This document shows, piece by piece, positions 16,601 to 24,413 of a DNA stretch of 64,000 bases. Position 1 is the stretch's first letter, and each line of letters begins with the position of its first letter. Position numbers and translations under genes: made by a program. The notes under the pieces are model-generated. The model had not been told where the DNA came from and made no database searches. It was given only the letters and a program-made list of their open reading frames with translations. The stretch is taken from positions 230,146 to 294,145 of the forward strand of contig JAGWUP010000001.1 in the NCBI GenBank assembly GCA_028868375.1, in the 5' to 3' direction. This DNA is from Elusimicrobiota bacterium (lineage in GTDB: Bacteria; Elusimicrobiota; Elusimicrobia; UBA1565; UBA9628).

Positions 16601-18672
16601 TTTCACACCGGCAACACCCGCACGGAGTGGGCAGCATCCCAGGGAACACAGAGACCGCGTGGCTCTGGCGACAACTCAATGACGCTCTGGACGCACGGGC
16701 GAAGGCATCTCCCGAGGAGATTCAGCAGAGGATCGAATCGCTTAACGAAACGCTAAGGCACACGACAGTCGAATTGATCGACCGCCTAGCCTGGGCCGCT
16801 CAAGCTCGGCGGACCACATTACCGCAGCGCCAAGCATTGATGGGATGGGAACAAGTCATTCGCCGTATCGGGAAAGGGACGGGCAAACGGGTGGTCCGAC
16901 TTGAGGCTGAGGCCCGGGGCCTGATGGACAAATGCAGATCGGCCGTGCCTGTTTGGATCATGCCTCTGACCCGAGTCGTTGACAACTTTAATCCCGCTAC
17001 GACCCGCTTTGATGTCGTGATTATCGATGAAGCCAGCCAGTGCGACGTCATGGCCTTGATCGCGCTGTACATGGCCCGGCAAGTCGTTGTAGTCGGAGAT
17101 CACGAGCAAGTGAGCCCTGATGCTGTGGGCCAAAGTGTCGCGCAGGTTCAGCACCTTATTGATGAGCACCTGGCGGGAATCCCAAATGCCAACCTATATG
17201 ATGGACAGTTGTCTATCTACGACCTCGCCCGCCAATCCTTCGGCGGTCTGATATCCCTCAAAGAGCACTTCCGCTGCGTCAGCGAGATTATCCAGTTCAG
17301 CAACCACCTTTCCTATGACGGCACGATTCGACCTCTTCGCGATTCAGCTTCAACGAACCTGCGACCGTTTGCGCTGGAGCACCGAGTAGATGGGGCAGTA
17401 ACCGGACAGAAGACTAATCCTACGGAAGCGCTGGAAGTAGCGTCGCTGGTCGTGGCGGCGGTTGAAAATCCTGAGTATGAGGGCAAGTCGTTCGGCATCA
17501 TCTCTCTGCTCGGTGAAGAGCAGGCACGCGAGATTGAACGGCTCCTCCGCCACCATCTTTCACCCGCAGACTTCGAAGAGAGGCGGATCGTGTGCGGCAA
17601 TGCCGCCCAATTTCAGGGCGACGAGCGCGATGTAATGTTCCTGTCGGTCGTTGATTCGCCGGCGGAAGGACCCCTCGCGCTTCGTGAAACGCCTCAGTTT
17701 AAGAAACGTTTTAATGTCGCTGCCAGCCGAGCAAAAGATCAGATGTGGGTCGTGCATTCCCTGCGACCTGAGATTGACCTCAAGGGCGGCGACCTGCGTC
17801 GGCGGCTTATTGAGTATGCCCGCGATCCGAACGCCATCATTCGCTTGCTCGAACGCCATGAGCAGAGGGCCGAGTCCGAGTTCGAGCGTCTGGTCATTCG
17901 CCACCTGGTTGCGGCCGGCTACCAGATCACGCCCCAATGGAAAGTGGGGCATTATCGGATCGATCTCATGGTCAGCGGTCAAGACGGAAAAAAGCTGGCG
18001 GTCGAATGCGACGGAGACCGCTTTCATCCCGCCGAGAAACTGGCTGAGGACATGCAGCGTCAGGCGGTCCTTGAGCGCTTGGGCTGGAGGTTCATTAGGA
18101 TACGCGGCAGCCAGTTCTTTAGAGATCAAGAACGAACGATGAAGCCGGTCTTCGAGCGACTGAAGAATCTGGGCGTAGAGCCGCAGGGACATGGCACTGA
18201 GCCTCCTGTAGAGCAAGCTGCCAACGATGAACTTCGAAGCGTCCTCATCCGGCGGGCCGCGGAATTGCGCCAGCAGTGGAAGGTGAACCCCGAAGCCGAG
18301 TCGGAATCGCCCAGTCATCAAGAGGAGGGCCAGAGACGGAGGCACTCACGGGAGCAACAGCCAGATGACTCGCAACTCGATCTCGTCCCTGACACAGAAA
18401 CAGCAGCAGAAGAAGAATCTGGAGACAGCGAGGCTGAAGGACGGAACATTGATGCTGTGCCCCAGGAAGAAATTCGAGAGGTATTCTTTAAGCTCATCCC
18501 TGAGGAAGGTAAAATCTCCCGCGAGTCACTTCTTCGTGAGGCAGTTCGGCTCCTGGGCTTTAAGCGACTCGCCCGCAAAATCAGGAGTCGGCTAAACCGT
18601 GCGATTGCTGGCCTGGTCCGGGCGGGAAAGCTCTCCACTGACTGGGACAATGTGTGGAGAAACCCCCACTGA
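13645..18672 (+). CDS. SF1 helicase fused to Vsr/DUF559-like nuclease and DUF3320-like domain
   Basis: A 1675-residue protein, probably an anti-phage effector. Visible in order: an uncharacterised N-terminal region; Walker A GPPGTGKT (399-406); a zinc ribbon inserted in the helicase, with CPHC at 626-629 and CGQC at 646-649; a long helical insert; Walker B IIDEA (1126-1130); GDHEQ; the arginine region HFRC; FQGDERD and NVAASRAKDQMW, as in Upf1/Sen1-type (AAA_11/AAA_12) helicases. The C-terminal nuclease runs from about 1403, with D1440 in YRIDLM and E1454/D1456 in VECDGD followed by RIRGSQFF. Residues 1609-1672 resemble DUF3320. Helicase-Vsr-DUF3320 proteins are known in defence islands. AGGAG at 13631-13635 supports ATG 13645. 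Codon use is less GC-rich than in neighbours. Confidence 0.85.
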   Translation: MLAPGASTDNPEIERSRVRQIFRYLEALNQLRNAPKRQIQEQPWLLWFSDIPHHESVEKGVIGDVQQPEPGASGELPTTQDDLVLKVRRPRINQAPTPPEKIISWLREGWEQLEGSVDVEPSRNERSPQGETIVVRFEDDPERPRALAEWSSLRTQWAQNEKPARDALKLFERLYELHGQIEREAERVELILGDGILNWRRPEGGVHHPILLKRLQLQFDPETPEFTLTETGHPTELYSALFRTMAEVDGRILGRCRDELEKGSYHPLGGEDSSGFLRRIVVQLHANGQFVGFEKIQGEQDAPRIGRSPVIFMRNRTLGFANALDALLEDIQKRADFPHSLVNIVGIEAAPSEAETDSSTPWVGSGNENAEILLSKPANVEQLHIAERLNQYGCVVVQGPPGTGKTHTIGNLLGHLLAEGKSVLVTSHTTKALRVLRDKVADPLQPLCVSVLESDLDSRKQLESSVAKIVERLGSSSVERLDDEAASLRKQRIKILDQLAKARKELLAARSSEYDEIVVAGKGYPPSEAARLVVREAENNWIPSPVALGQPLPLSFDEITDLYRSNVSVPSTDQAELDSELPELDALLRPEEFRALIEDQTKLEKVDRRQYERFWASAPAAQTAVCPHCGAKNRIPKEAAKKKVSCGQCKKVLPEHNPTGGSVPETNRIEEILETLTRSVEAFSQNEPWRLAAIWAGQAGGDHRVPWDSFLSEIASVCQKVIAAQEVLLKIGPVIPDDLNSDDGLAVVQEITVHLAAGGSLNWWTDLTRPRWKATISKLVVSGKPPRSAEHFEAIKTSIEISIARSGLRSRWERQMVPLGAPSADSLGHQPESACKTFAEFLTNCLDWHAKNWEPLQRELAEIGLVWEKLLKAVPPRTGQFAELERVREAARSKLPEVLASRLAALRWEANEKAFSDMQRRLEGIPRNGSEVVEVLSKGIRQRDAATYEAAFGRLAEILGRRQALDRRRSLLKKLTASAPGWAAAISHRQHPHGVGSIPGNTETAWLWRQLNDALDARAKASPEEIQQRIESLNETLRHTTVELIDRLAWAAQARRTTLPQRQALMGWEQVIRRIGKGTGKRVVRLEAEARGLMDKCRSAVPVWIMPLTRVVDNFNPATTRFDVVIIDEASQCDVMALIALYMARQVVVVGDHEQVSPDAVGQSVAQVQHLIDEHLAGIPNANLYDGQLSIYDLARQSFGGLISLKEHFRCVSEIIQFSNHLSYDGTIRPLRDSASTNLRPFALEHRVDGAVTGQKTNPTEALEVASLVVAAVENPEYEGKSFGIISLLGEEQAREIERLLRHHLSPADFEERRIVCGNAAQFQGDERDVMFLSVVDSPAEGPLALRETPQFKKRFNVAASRAKDQMWVVHSLRPEIDLKGGDLRRRLIEYARDPNAIIRLLERHEQRAESEFERLVIRHLVAAGYQITPQWKVGHYRIDLMVSGQDGKKLAVECDGDRFHPAEKLAEDMQRQAVLERLGWRFIRIRGSQFFRDQERTMKPVFERLKNLGVEPQGHGTEPPVEQAANDELRSVLIRRAAELRQQWKVNPEAESESPSHQEEGQRRRHSREQQPDDSQLDLVPDTETAAEEESGDSEAEGRNIDAVPQEEIREVFFKLIPEEGKISRESLLREAVRLLGFKRLARKIRSRLNRAIAGLVRAGKLSTDWDNVWRNPH

Positions 18673-18732
18673 GTAACGGACAAGCCATTCATCGCGGACC
18701 CGGAATCCGCCCGCCGATTTAAAAAATATAGC

Positions 18733-18761
18733 TTGACAATATACAGACTATAGTCTATAAT
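18733..18761 (+). promoter_or_regulatory. Perfect consensus promoter with palindromic operator
   Basis: TTGACA at 18733-18738 and TATAAT at 18756-18761 are both exact consensus hexamers, with a 17-base spacer. The 12-bp perfect palindrome AGACTATAGTCT (18745-18756) fills the second half of the spacer and touches the -10, so a dimer bound there would block polymerase. ATG 18769 is seven bases after the -10, giving a leaderless transcript. Confidence 0.85.
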
Positions 18762-18768
18762 TAAACCT

Positions 18769-19560
18769 ATGGCCAACCTCTTCGGCTCCGCCGACTACCA
18801 AGACCTGCCGGTCATGACGGCCAAGCAGGTCTCGAAGTATTACCACGCCAACGTCGACCCTACGAACATCCCCGCACGCTACCTGATGGAGACCGACGAC
18901 TTCCTGATGCACTTCAACACGCGGGACACGCCGCTTCCGCCCGCGGAACCGCTGACGCGCTCCACCCTGCAATTCTACAGCTCGCCGCGCGTGCGCCTCT
19001 TTCCGCTCCCGGTCTATCGGAACCGCCACACGGCCCACTACATCGTGCCGGACCACTTCAACCGGCTGGCCGTCATCTGCATCATGCGCGACAAGTTCTT
19101 CATGCCGATCAAGATGATCCACAAGCTGGTCGAGCTGCTGCCGGAGGACAACTACAGGTTCCTGGAGCGCTGGCCTGGAACCGTCCAGGGGCTGATGGAA
19201 GCGGTCCAGCTCCTCAAGCGGGGATTCAAGGAAGAGGATCTCCTGAGCTTCGCGGCCTTGCGCTCCTTGATCTTCTTGCAGACTCCGCCCGAGGCTCAGC
19301 GCAATACCTTGGAGGGGTTCGGCGCCGATGAGGACAAGCACCTCAAGAGCTTCCTGCGCGGCGCGATCGCCAAGAATGCCGGCAGGCTGGAGGAGTGGGT
19401 CACGGCGCAGTCCGGCGCCTCCTGCGTCAAGACCTTGGGCCAAACCTTGGGGGACTTTTCTACGCCTTTGGAGTACCAGCAGAAGATGATTGGCCGCAAG
19501 AAAGACTTCGAGAAATCCGTGAAGGAAAGGTTGGAAAAGCCGCGCATGCACCCGCGGTGA
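18769..19560 (+). CDS. MerR-like helix-turn-helix protein of the mobility module
   Basis: A 263-residue protein from a consensus, apparently repressible promoter with no leader. Residues about 90-120 (HYIVPDHFNRLAVICIMRDKFFMPIKM) resemble the MerR recognition helices, and the N-terminus (MTAKQVSKYYHANVDPTNIP) may be a second HTH. The rest is helical and unassigned. It is the first gene of the mobility module, ahead of the replication-relaxation and coupling proteins. It could be the master activator of excision/transfer or a replication initiator; I cannot tell which. Confidence 0.6.
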   Translation: MANLFGSADYQDLPVMTAKQVSKYYHANVDPTNIPARYLMETDDFLMHFNTRDTPLPPAEPLTRSTLQFYSSPRVRLFPLPVYRNRHTAHYIVPDHFNRLAVICIMRDKFFMPIKMIHKLVELLPEDNYRFLERWPGTVQGLMEAVQLLKRGFKEEDLLSFAALRSLIFLQTPPEAQRNTLEGFGADEDKHLKSFLRGAIAKNAGRLEEWVTAQSGASCVKTLGQTLGDFSTPLEYQQKMIGRKKDFEKSVKERLEKPRMHPR

Positions 19561-19641
19561 ATTTTTTTGCCCTGAGCCGTAGAGTTATATCCATATATAA
19601 AGGAAGGTATAAAACTGATTTTACAGAGAGGAGCGCGCGGC

Positions 19642-20535
19642 ATGAGAAATGAAACCGATCTCTCGACGGCGGCGGCTCGACCAGAGGGAGTGGTCGGCGC
19701 TCTTCGACCGCCGACCACTCCCTCTCTTCATCCCCCAATGGGGTCTGAAGCAAGGGTCTCGCCGCCAACAACAGAAGGAATGGAAAGAGAGATAGCCAAG
19801 GACAAATTGACTTGGAAGGTAGTGAGAATCCAAGACAGGGACTTGAGACTTTTGAACCTGATTTTGCACCAAAAGTTTCTGACTTTGGACCAGGTTCATA
19901 GGGGATGTTTCGGAAATGCCAGTCTGCAAATGGCAAGGATGAGGCTGCGGAAGCTGGGGCACTTTGGAATGGTCAAGAGCCGCCCAGTGTACACCGAAGC
20001 AAGCAAGGTTTACCTGCTGGGAAGGCCGGGGTATTCCTACCTGGAGAGCCGGGGTCTGGCCGGGAATTTGAGCTTCGTTCAGGAGCTGGACCTGAGAGTT
20101 TTTGAGCACGACAAGGCCGTGACGGACCTGCGGCTGGGCTTGGAAATGGCCGGAGTCCGGGGCTGGAAATCGGAGCGGGAGCTGAGGCAAGAGCGGCCGT
20201 GGGTCAGGGTGCCGGACGCGATTTTCAACCTGGAAAATCTCAGCGTGGCGCTTGAGTTCGAGAACACGGAGAAGGGCGCGGACCGCTACCGCGGCATCCT
20301 CTTGAATCATATGGAGCGGCCGGCGGCGGGCCATGTGCTCTATGTGCTCAGGACTCCGGATCGGCTCAAGAGCCTGGCCCAAATTCTGGAGAGCCTCAGG
20401 ACGCGGCGCTTGGGCTTGGACCTGGGCCGCATCTCCTTTGCGTTGGAACAAGACATCTTGGACCTCAAGCTGGAAGCGCCGGCCGTGAACTTGAAGCGCG
20501 GCCGGATCAAAATCGCCGAGTTGTCGGCTCAATGA
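19642..20535 (+). CDS. Replication-relaxation (Replic_Relax) family protein
   Basis: A 297-residue protein. From about residue 55 it shows the family pattern: a winged helix (RDLRLLNLILHQKFLTLDQVHRGCF ... RLRKLGHFGMV), YLLGRPGYSYL, then a nuclease-like fold with VPDAIFNLENLSVALEFENT, where D and E in PDAIF and LEFE align with an endonuclease-like core. Family members occur beside TraG/FtsK-type ATPases on conjugative and mobilisable elements. The first 46 residues are low-complexity and contain a 17-bp inverted repeat at DNA level, so translation may really begin at ATG 19738 or 19780. GAGAGGAG just upstream supports 19642. The gene ends eleven bases before the coupling-protein gene. Confidence 0.78.
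   Translation: MRNETDLSTAAARPEGVVGALRPPTTPSLHPPMGSEARVSPPTTEGMEREIAKDKLTWKVVRIQDRDLRLLNLILHQKFLTLDQVHRGCFGNASLQMARMRLRKLGHFGMVKSRPVYTEASKVYLLGRPGYSYLESRGLAGNLSFVQELDLRVFEHDKAVTDLRLGLEMAGVRGWKSERELRQERPWVRVPDAIFNLENLSVALEFENTEKGADRYRGILLNHMERPAAGHVLYVLRTPDRLKSLAQILESLRTRRLGLDLGRISFALEQDILDLKLEAPAVNLKRGRIKIAELSAQ
19683..19725. repeat. Perfect 17-bp inverted repeat with 9-base loop, oriT-like
   Basis: The arms 19683-19699 and 19709-19725 are exact inverse complements (left arm begins AGAGGGAGTGG). The loop is 19700-19708. The hairpin lies at the 5' end of the replication-relaxation gene in a mobility module, a usual place for an origin of transfer; it could also be a regulatory RNA hairpin that limits translation, or a terminator-like structure without a T-run. 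Confidence 0.55.
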
Positions 20536-20546
20536 GGAGGTAGTGA

Positions 20547-22442
20547 ATGGATAAGCTCAAGTCAGTGGCGCGCGAGGTCGGTTATTGGCTGGTCGCGGGA
20601 ATCCCGTGGAGCATGGCCCAGGCGTATCGGCGGCTGGCGCGCTGGCAGCCGCCCAAGGAGGCGGTCGTCTTCAAAAGGGTGCCGCTCATGGTCCTGCTCT
20701 TTCTCCACACGGGAGGCTACCTGCTCTGGGCTCTGGACCACTACCAATGGCTGTTGCTGTACGCCCGGAGCCACCCGGGCTTCAACGACCGGAGGCTGGG
20801 CATCCTGGACCCGGCGATCTGGGCGCGGCTTTGTCGGCTGCTTAATAAGGCGGTGCATGGCCTGCTCTGGACGCCGTCGGTCGGGCCGCTTTGTTGGTTT
20901 TGGGTCTGGCTTGTGCTCTTCGGGCCGGTGAGCCTGGGGCTGACCATCTACTTCTTGGTCAAAACGCGCTCGGAGGAATTCAACCCCGAGGACCTGGGCC
21001 GGTTCAAGATCAGCCCCGAGAAAGTCCGGACCCTACGGGAGAAGGACGACAGCCGTAGCGCCTTCCTTGGCGCATCACGGTCGGCCAAGAGCAAGGCGAT
21101 TAGCCTTCCAGACTCCTGGCGCACGAGCCACACCTACTGCGTGGGCGCGAGCCGCTCCGGGAAAACCGTCTCGGTCATGCTGCCCTTGGCGCTCCAAGAC
21201 ATTGCCAAGGGGCATCCCGTGATCTTCTTTGACGGCAAGGGCGACGTCGAGCACCTGGCGGCCATCGCGGCCCAGGCCGAGAAAAGCGGTCGCGGCAAGG
21301 ACCTCATGCTCTTCTCCTTGAGCGACCCCGCGCGCTCGCGAAGCTACAACCCGCTCAGCTTCGGGAATGCGACTCAAAAGAAGGACAAGCTCATCGGGGC
21401 CTTCACCTGGACCGAGGAGCATTACAAGAAGGTCAGCGAGGACACCTTGCTCACCGTGATCCTCGGCTTGGAAGGGACCGGGCTCTACTACAACCTGGAG
21501 GACCTCTATCTGTGCCTGAGCCGCCAGGAGGCGGTGGAGAGAGTCCATGAGTTGTGCAAGGACCCGCTGGCCAAGGAGCATCTGCGCGACTTCTACGAGA
21601 ACTTCAAGCCCGTGACCAAGGATATCACGGGCTTGGTCAAGGACCTCGGCCTCATCATCAAGAACGACTTCTGGCCCCTGTTCGACACCTACTGCCCGGA
21701 GATCGACTTCCTGGAGGCGATCCGCCAAAAGAAGATCATCTACCTGGTCTTCAACACGCAGGCCTACCAGGACACGGCCGAGCGGCTCGCGCGGATATTC
21801 CTCCAGGACCTGCGCGCGGCGTCGGACTACATCCAGAACAAAGTCCCTCGGGAGGAGCGGGCGTTCGCGCCCATCTATGTGGACGAGTTCAACTGCTTCG
21901 CCTTCGACGCCTTCGGGGACTTCATGTCCAAGTGCGGCGGGGCGCGCTTCGCGCTGACCTTGGCCCATCAAAGCCTGGGCCAGCTCGTCCGCCGCGGCGA
22001 TTACTTCAAGGACGAAATCCTCGACAACGCCAACATTAAGATCATCATGCGCCAGGACTCGCCGACGACCATCGAGGAGTTCGCGCGCATGATCGGGACC
22101 CACAACCGGACCGAGTACACGTCGCAGACCGAAGACGTGTTTCTCTTCGAGAAGCGGCGCACGGGCATGGGCTCGATGCGGACCGTGGAGGCCTTCAACG
22201 TGGACCCCAACATCATCCGCCAGCTCCAGCCGCACCAGGCCGTGATCCTGGTCAAGCAGCCCTACCACTACGACCTGGCCCAGCTCGACGTGCGCGCCGG
22301 ATCGAGCGGCGACATGGAGGCCATCGACAGGCTCCTACCGCAGAGAGCCGGCAAGGTCCCGCGCGGCAACGGCATCGACTTGCGCGCCCATCTCAGGAAG
22401 GGCCGAGGCGGATTCAACGAATTCGGGGAGGTGAAGCCTTGA
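20547..22442 (+). CDS. VirD4/TraG-type coupling ATPase (T4CP)
   Basis: A 631-residue membrane-anchored ATPase. Two N-terminal membrane helices (MVLLFLHTGGYLLWAL at about 50-65; FWVWLVLFGPVSLGLTIYFLV at about 115-135) precede the motor domain. Walker A is GASRSGKT at 200-207, followed by VIFFDGKGD; Walker B is IYVDEFNCFAF; LAHQSLGQL and IIMRQDSP follow as in TraG/TraD/VirD4. Coupling proteins pump DNA-relaxase complexes to a type IV secretion channel. GAGGAGG at 20534-20540 supports the ATG. It overlaps the excisionase-like gene by TTGA (22439-22442). No channel genes are present, so it would have to use another element's apparatus. Confidence 0.88.
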   Translation: MDKLKSVAREVGYWLVAGIPWSMAQAYRRLARWQPPKEAVVFKRVPLMVLLFLHTGGYLLWALDHYQWLLLYARSHPGFNDRRLGILDPAIWARLCRLLNKAVHGLLWTPSVGPLCWFWVWLVLFGPVSLGLTIYFLVKTRSEEFNPEDLGRFKISPEKVRTLREKDDSRSAFLGASRSAKSKAISLPDSWRTSHTYCVGASRSGKTVSVMLPLALQDIAKGHPVIFFDGKGDVEHLAAIAAQAEKSGRGKDLMLFSLSDPARSRSYNPLSFGNATQKKDKLIGAFTWTEEHYKKVSEDTLLTVILGLEGTGLYYNLEDLYLCLSRQEAVERVHELCKDPLAKEHLRDFYENFKPVTKDITGLVKDLGLIIKNDFWPLFDTYCPEIDFLEAIRQKKIIYLVFNTQAYQDTAERLARIFLQDLRAASDYIQNKVPREERAFAPIYVDEFNCFAFDAFGDFMSKCGGARFALTLAHQSLGQLVRRGDYFKDEILDNANIKIIMRQDSPTTIEEFARMIGTHNRTEYTSQTEDVFLFEKRRTGMGSMRTVEAFNVDPNIIRQLQPHQAVILVKQPYHYDLAQLDVRAGSSGDMEAIDRLLPQRAGKVPRGNGIDLRAHLRKGRGGFNEFGEVKP

Positions 22443-22777
22443 ACGAGAAACGATACCTGGACGTGGACGAGCTGTCCCAATACCTGGGAATCTCCAAGTG
22501 GCTGATCTACAAGTACATCAAGAACCGAGGGATTCCCTTCATCCCGTTCGGGCGGCTCGTGCGCTTCGATCGGATGGCGGTGGAGAAATGGGCGGAGAAG
22601 AAAATGGTGCGCGACGGTGGGCAGTTTCGACGCATGCGGCCCGAGCTTCTGCAGGCGGCGGAGACTTTGCTGTACCTGGAGAAGCTCAACCAAGAATCGC
22701 TGGAGCACTACATCGAGCCGCCGGACGACCTGGCTGGTCAGGTCTCCGACGGAAAACGTGCGGGAATGGTTCAATAG
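22439..22777 (+). CDS. Excisionase-like helix-turn-helix protein
   Basis: A 112-residue protein with an N-terminal HTH_17 domain: YLDVDELSQYLGISKWLIYKYIKNRGIPFIPFG then LVRFDRMAVEKWAEKK, the pattern of Xis/directionality factors. A charged helical tail of about 50 residues follows. It starts with TTG overlapping the coupling-protein stop, after GGGGAGG at about 22427-22433, and lies 21 bases before the integrase. Role in excision is inferred from family and position. Confidence 0.78.
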   Translation: MNEKRYLDVDELSQYLGISKWLIYKYIKNRGIPFIPFGRLVRFDRMAVEKWAEKKMVRDGGQFRRMRPELLQAAETLLYLEKLNQESLEHYIEPPDDLAGQVSDGKRAGMVQ

Positions 22778-22786
22778 TGCTAAAAT
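22778..22786 (+). promoter_or_regulatory. Extended -10 promoter of integrase B
   Basis: TGCTAAAAT at 22778-22786 (TGC plus TAAAAT) lies 12 bases before ATG 22799. GGAGA at 22788-22792 gives a possible ribosome site as well. The integrase can therefore be transcribed apart from the transfer genes. Confidence 0.5.
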
Positions 22787-22798
22787 TGGAGATCTTCC

Positions 22799-23866
22799 AT
22801 GGGAATATTTCGACGGACTGATTCGCCGTACTGGTGGTACCGCGTCCAGCTCAAGGGCAAGGTGAAGACGGGCAGCACCGACACCTCCGACAAGCGGCTG
22901 GCCATGCGCATCTACCTGGAGAAGCATCACCAGTTCACCGAGGAGTACCACCTGCCCAGCCACAAGGGGCAGGGCACCAACTTCTTCTGGATGTGCGCCC
23001 AGTTCCTCGAGAAGCACTCCAAGGTGAACAAGCGCTCCTGGATCGATGACGAGGTCATCATCAAAAAGCTCAAGGGCCATTTCGGCGACGTGCCGCTGGC
23101 CAACATTCAGGCCGAGCAGATCGAGGGCTACAAGGCGAGCCGCAAGGACTTCGTCAAGGAAGCCACGATCAACCGCGAGTTGGCCGTCCTCAAGACGATC
23201 TTTACCAAGGCCGTCCTTTGGGGTTACGCTTACAAGAACCCGGTCAAGGAAGTGAGGCTCTTCAAGGAGGAGCGCATCCCGATCCGCATTCTGACCGCCG
23301 AGGAGCGAAGAAAGCTGCTTGAGACGAGCCCCGACAACCTCAAGCCCGCCATCCTCATGGCGCTCAAGACGGGCATGCGCCAAAGCGAGATTTTCAATCT
23401 CCGCTGGAAGGAAGTGGACCTGGCGCACGAGACGATCAGCGTCACGCACACCAAGAGCAAGAAGCTGCGCGAGATCCCCATTCACCCGGAGCTCAAGGCT
23501 TTTTTCGAACTCATGCCGCAGACCTCGCCCTACGTTCTGTGCGACAAGGCCGGCCAGAAGATGGTCTTTGACGGCGCGATCAGGAAAGCCTTTGAACGGC
23601 TCAAGAAGGACCTGGGAATGCCCGAGCTGACCTTCCACGCCCTCCGGCACAATTTCGCCTCGGAGTTGATCTCCAAGGGCGCGGACATCCGCACGGTGCA
23701 GGAGTACATGGGCCACAGCTCGCTGCGCATGCTCCAGCGCTACGCCCACGTCAACAAGGGCATCTGGCGCTCGACGATTCAGCTTTTGGGGAATGATTCC
23801 CTGCAAAACAGCACTACGTTAACACTACGCTCGAATTTCACCCATTCGAGCTTCAGTGAAAATTAG
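22799..23866 (+). CDS. Tyrosine-type site-specific integrase (integrase B)
   Basis: A 355-residue tyrosine recombinase with all key residues: R194 in TGMRQSEI, H280 and R283 in HALRH, H306 in MGHSSLRM and nucleophile Y315 in QRYAHV. The N-terminal arm-binding domain (IFRRTDSPYWWYRVQLKGKVKTGSTDTSDK) and core-binding domain are present. The C-terminal codons overlap the right arm-site repeat (23812-23831), and the stop codon abuts the TATAAT box of the tRNA promoter. It is the obvious enzyme for insertion into tRNA-Ser(GCT) 28 bases downstream. It shares little sequence with integrase A apart from the catalytic motifs. Confidence 0.93.
   Translation: MGIFRRTDSPYWWYRVQLKGKVKTGSTDTSDKRLAMRIYLEKHHQFTEEYHLPSHKGQGTNFFWMCAQFLEKHSKVNKRSWIDDEVIIKKLKGHFGDVPLANIQAEQIEGYKASRKDFVKEATINRELAVLKTIFTKAVLWGYAYKNPVKEVRLFKEERIPIRILTAEERRKLLETSPDNLKPAILMALKTGMRQSEIFNLRWKEVDLAHETISVTHTKSKKLREIPIHPELKAFFELMPQTSPYVLCDKAGQKMVFDGAIRKAFERLKKDLGMPELTFHALRHNFASELISKGADIRTVQEYMGHSSLRMLQRYAHVNKGIWRSTIQLLGNDSLQNSTTLTLRSNFTHSSFSEN
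23812..23831 (+). repeat. Right 20-bp arm-site repeat of the element
   Basis: CACTACGTTAACACTACGCT differs from the left copy (12090-12109) at one position and has the same orientation. It lies within the last codons of the integrase gene, about 95-100 bp from the anticodon-loop core, mirroring the left side. Confidence 0.65.
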
Positions 23867-23872
23867 TATAAT
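23867..23872 (+). promoter_or_regulatory. -10 box of the tRNA-Ser gene, inside the element
   Basis: TATAAT at 23867-23872 follows the integrase stop directly and lies 21 bases before the mature tRNA 5' end. The -35 region is weak (TTCGAG near 23845). Because the crossover lies in the anticodon loop, this promoter belongs to the element, not to the host chromosome. Confidence 0.65.
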
Positions 23873-23893
23873 TTCGTAGCGCTTTTCGATTTT

Positions 23894-24366
<473 letters not shown>

Positions 24367-24372
24367 GGGCTC

Positions 24373-24381
24373 ATTTTACCA
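24373..24381 (-). promoter_or_regulatory. Extended -10 promoter of panD (leaderless)
   Basis: Read on the minus strand, TGGTAAAAT ends six bases before the panD ATG. The predicted start point coincides with the start codon. It lies in the 47-base gap after the protease gene. Confidence 0.6.
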
Positions 24382-24413
24382 AACTCCGCGGCCCGGCGGC
24401 AACGAAATGGCCC

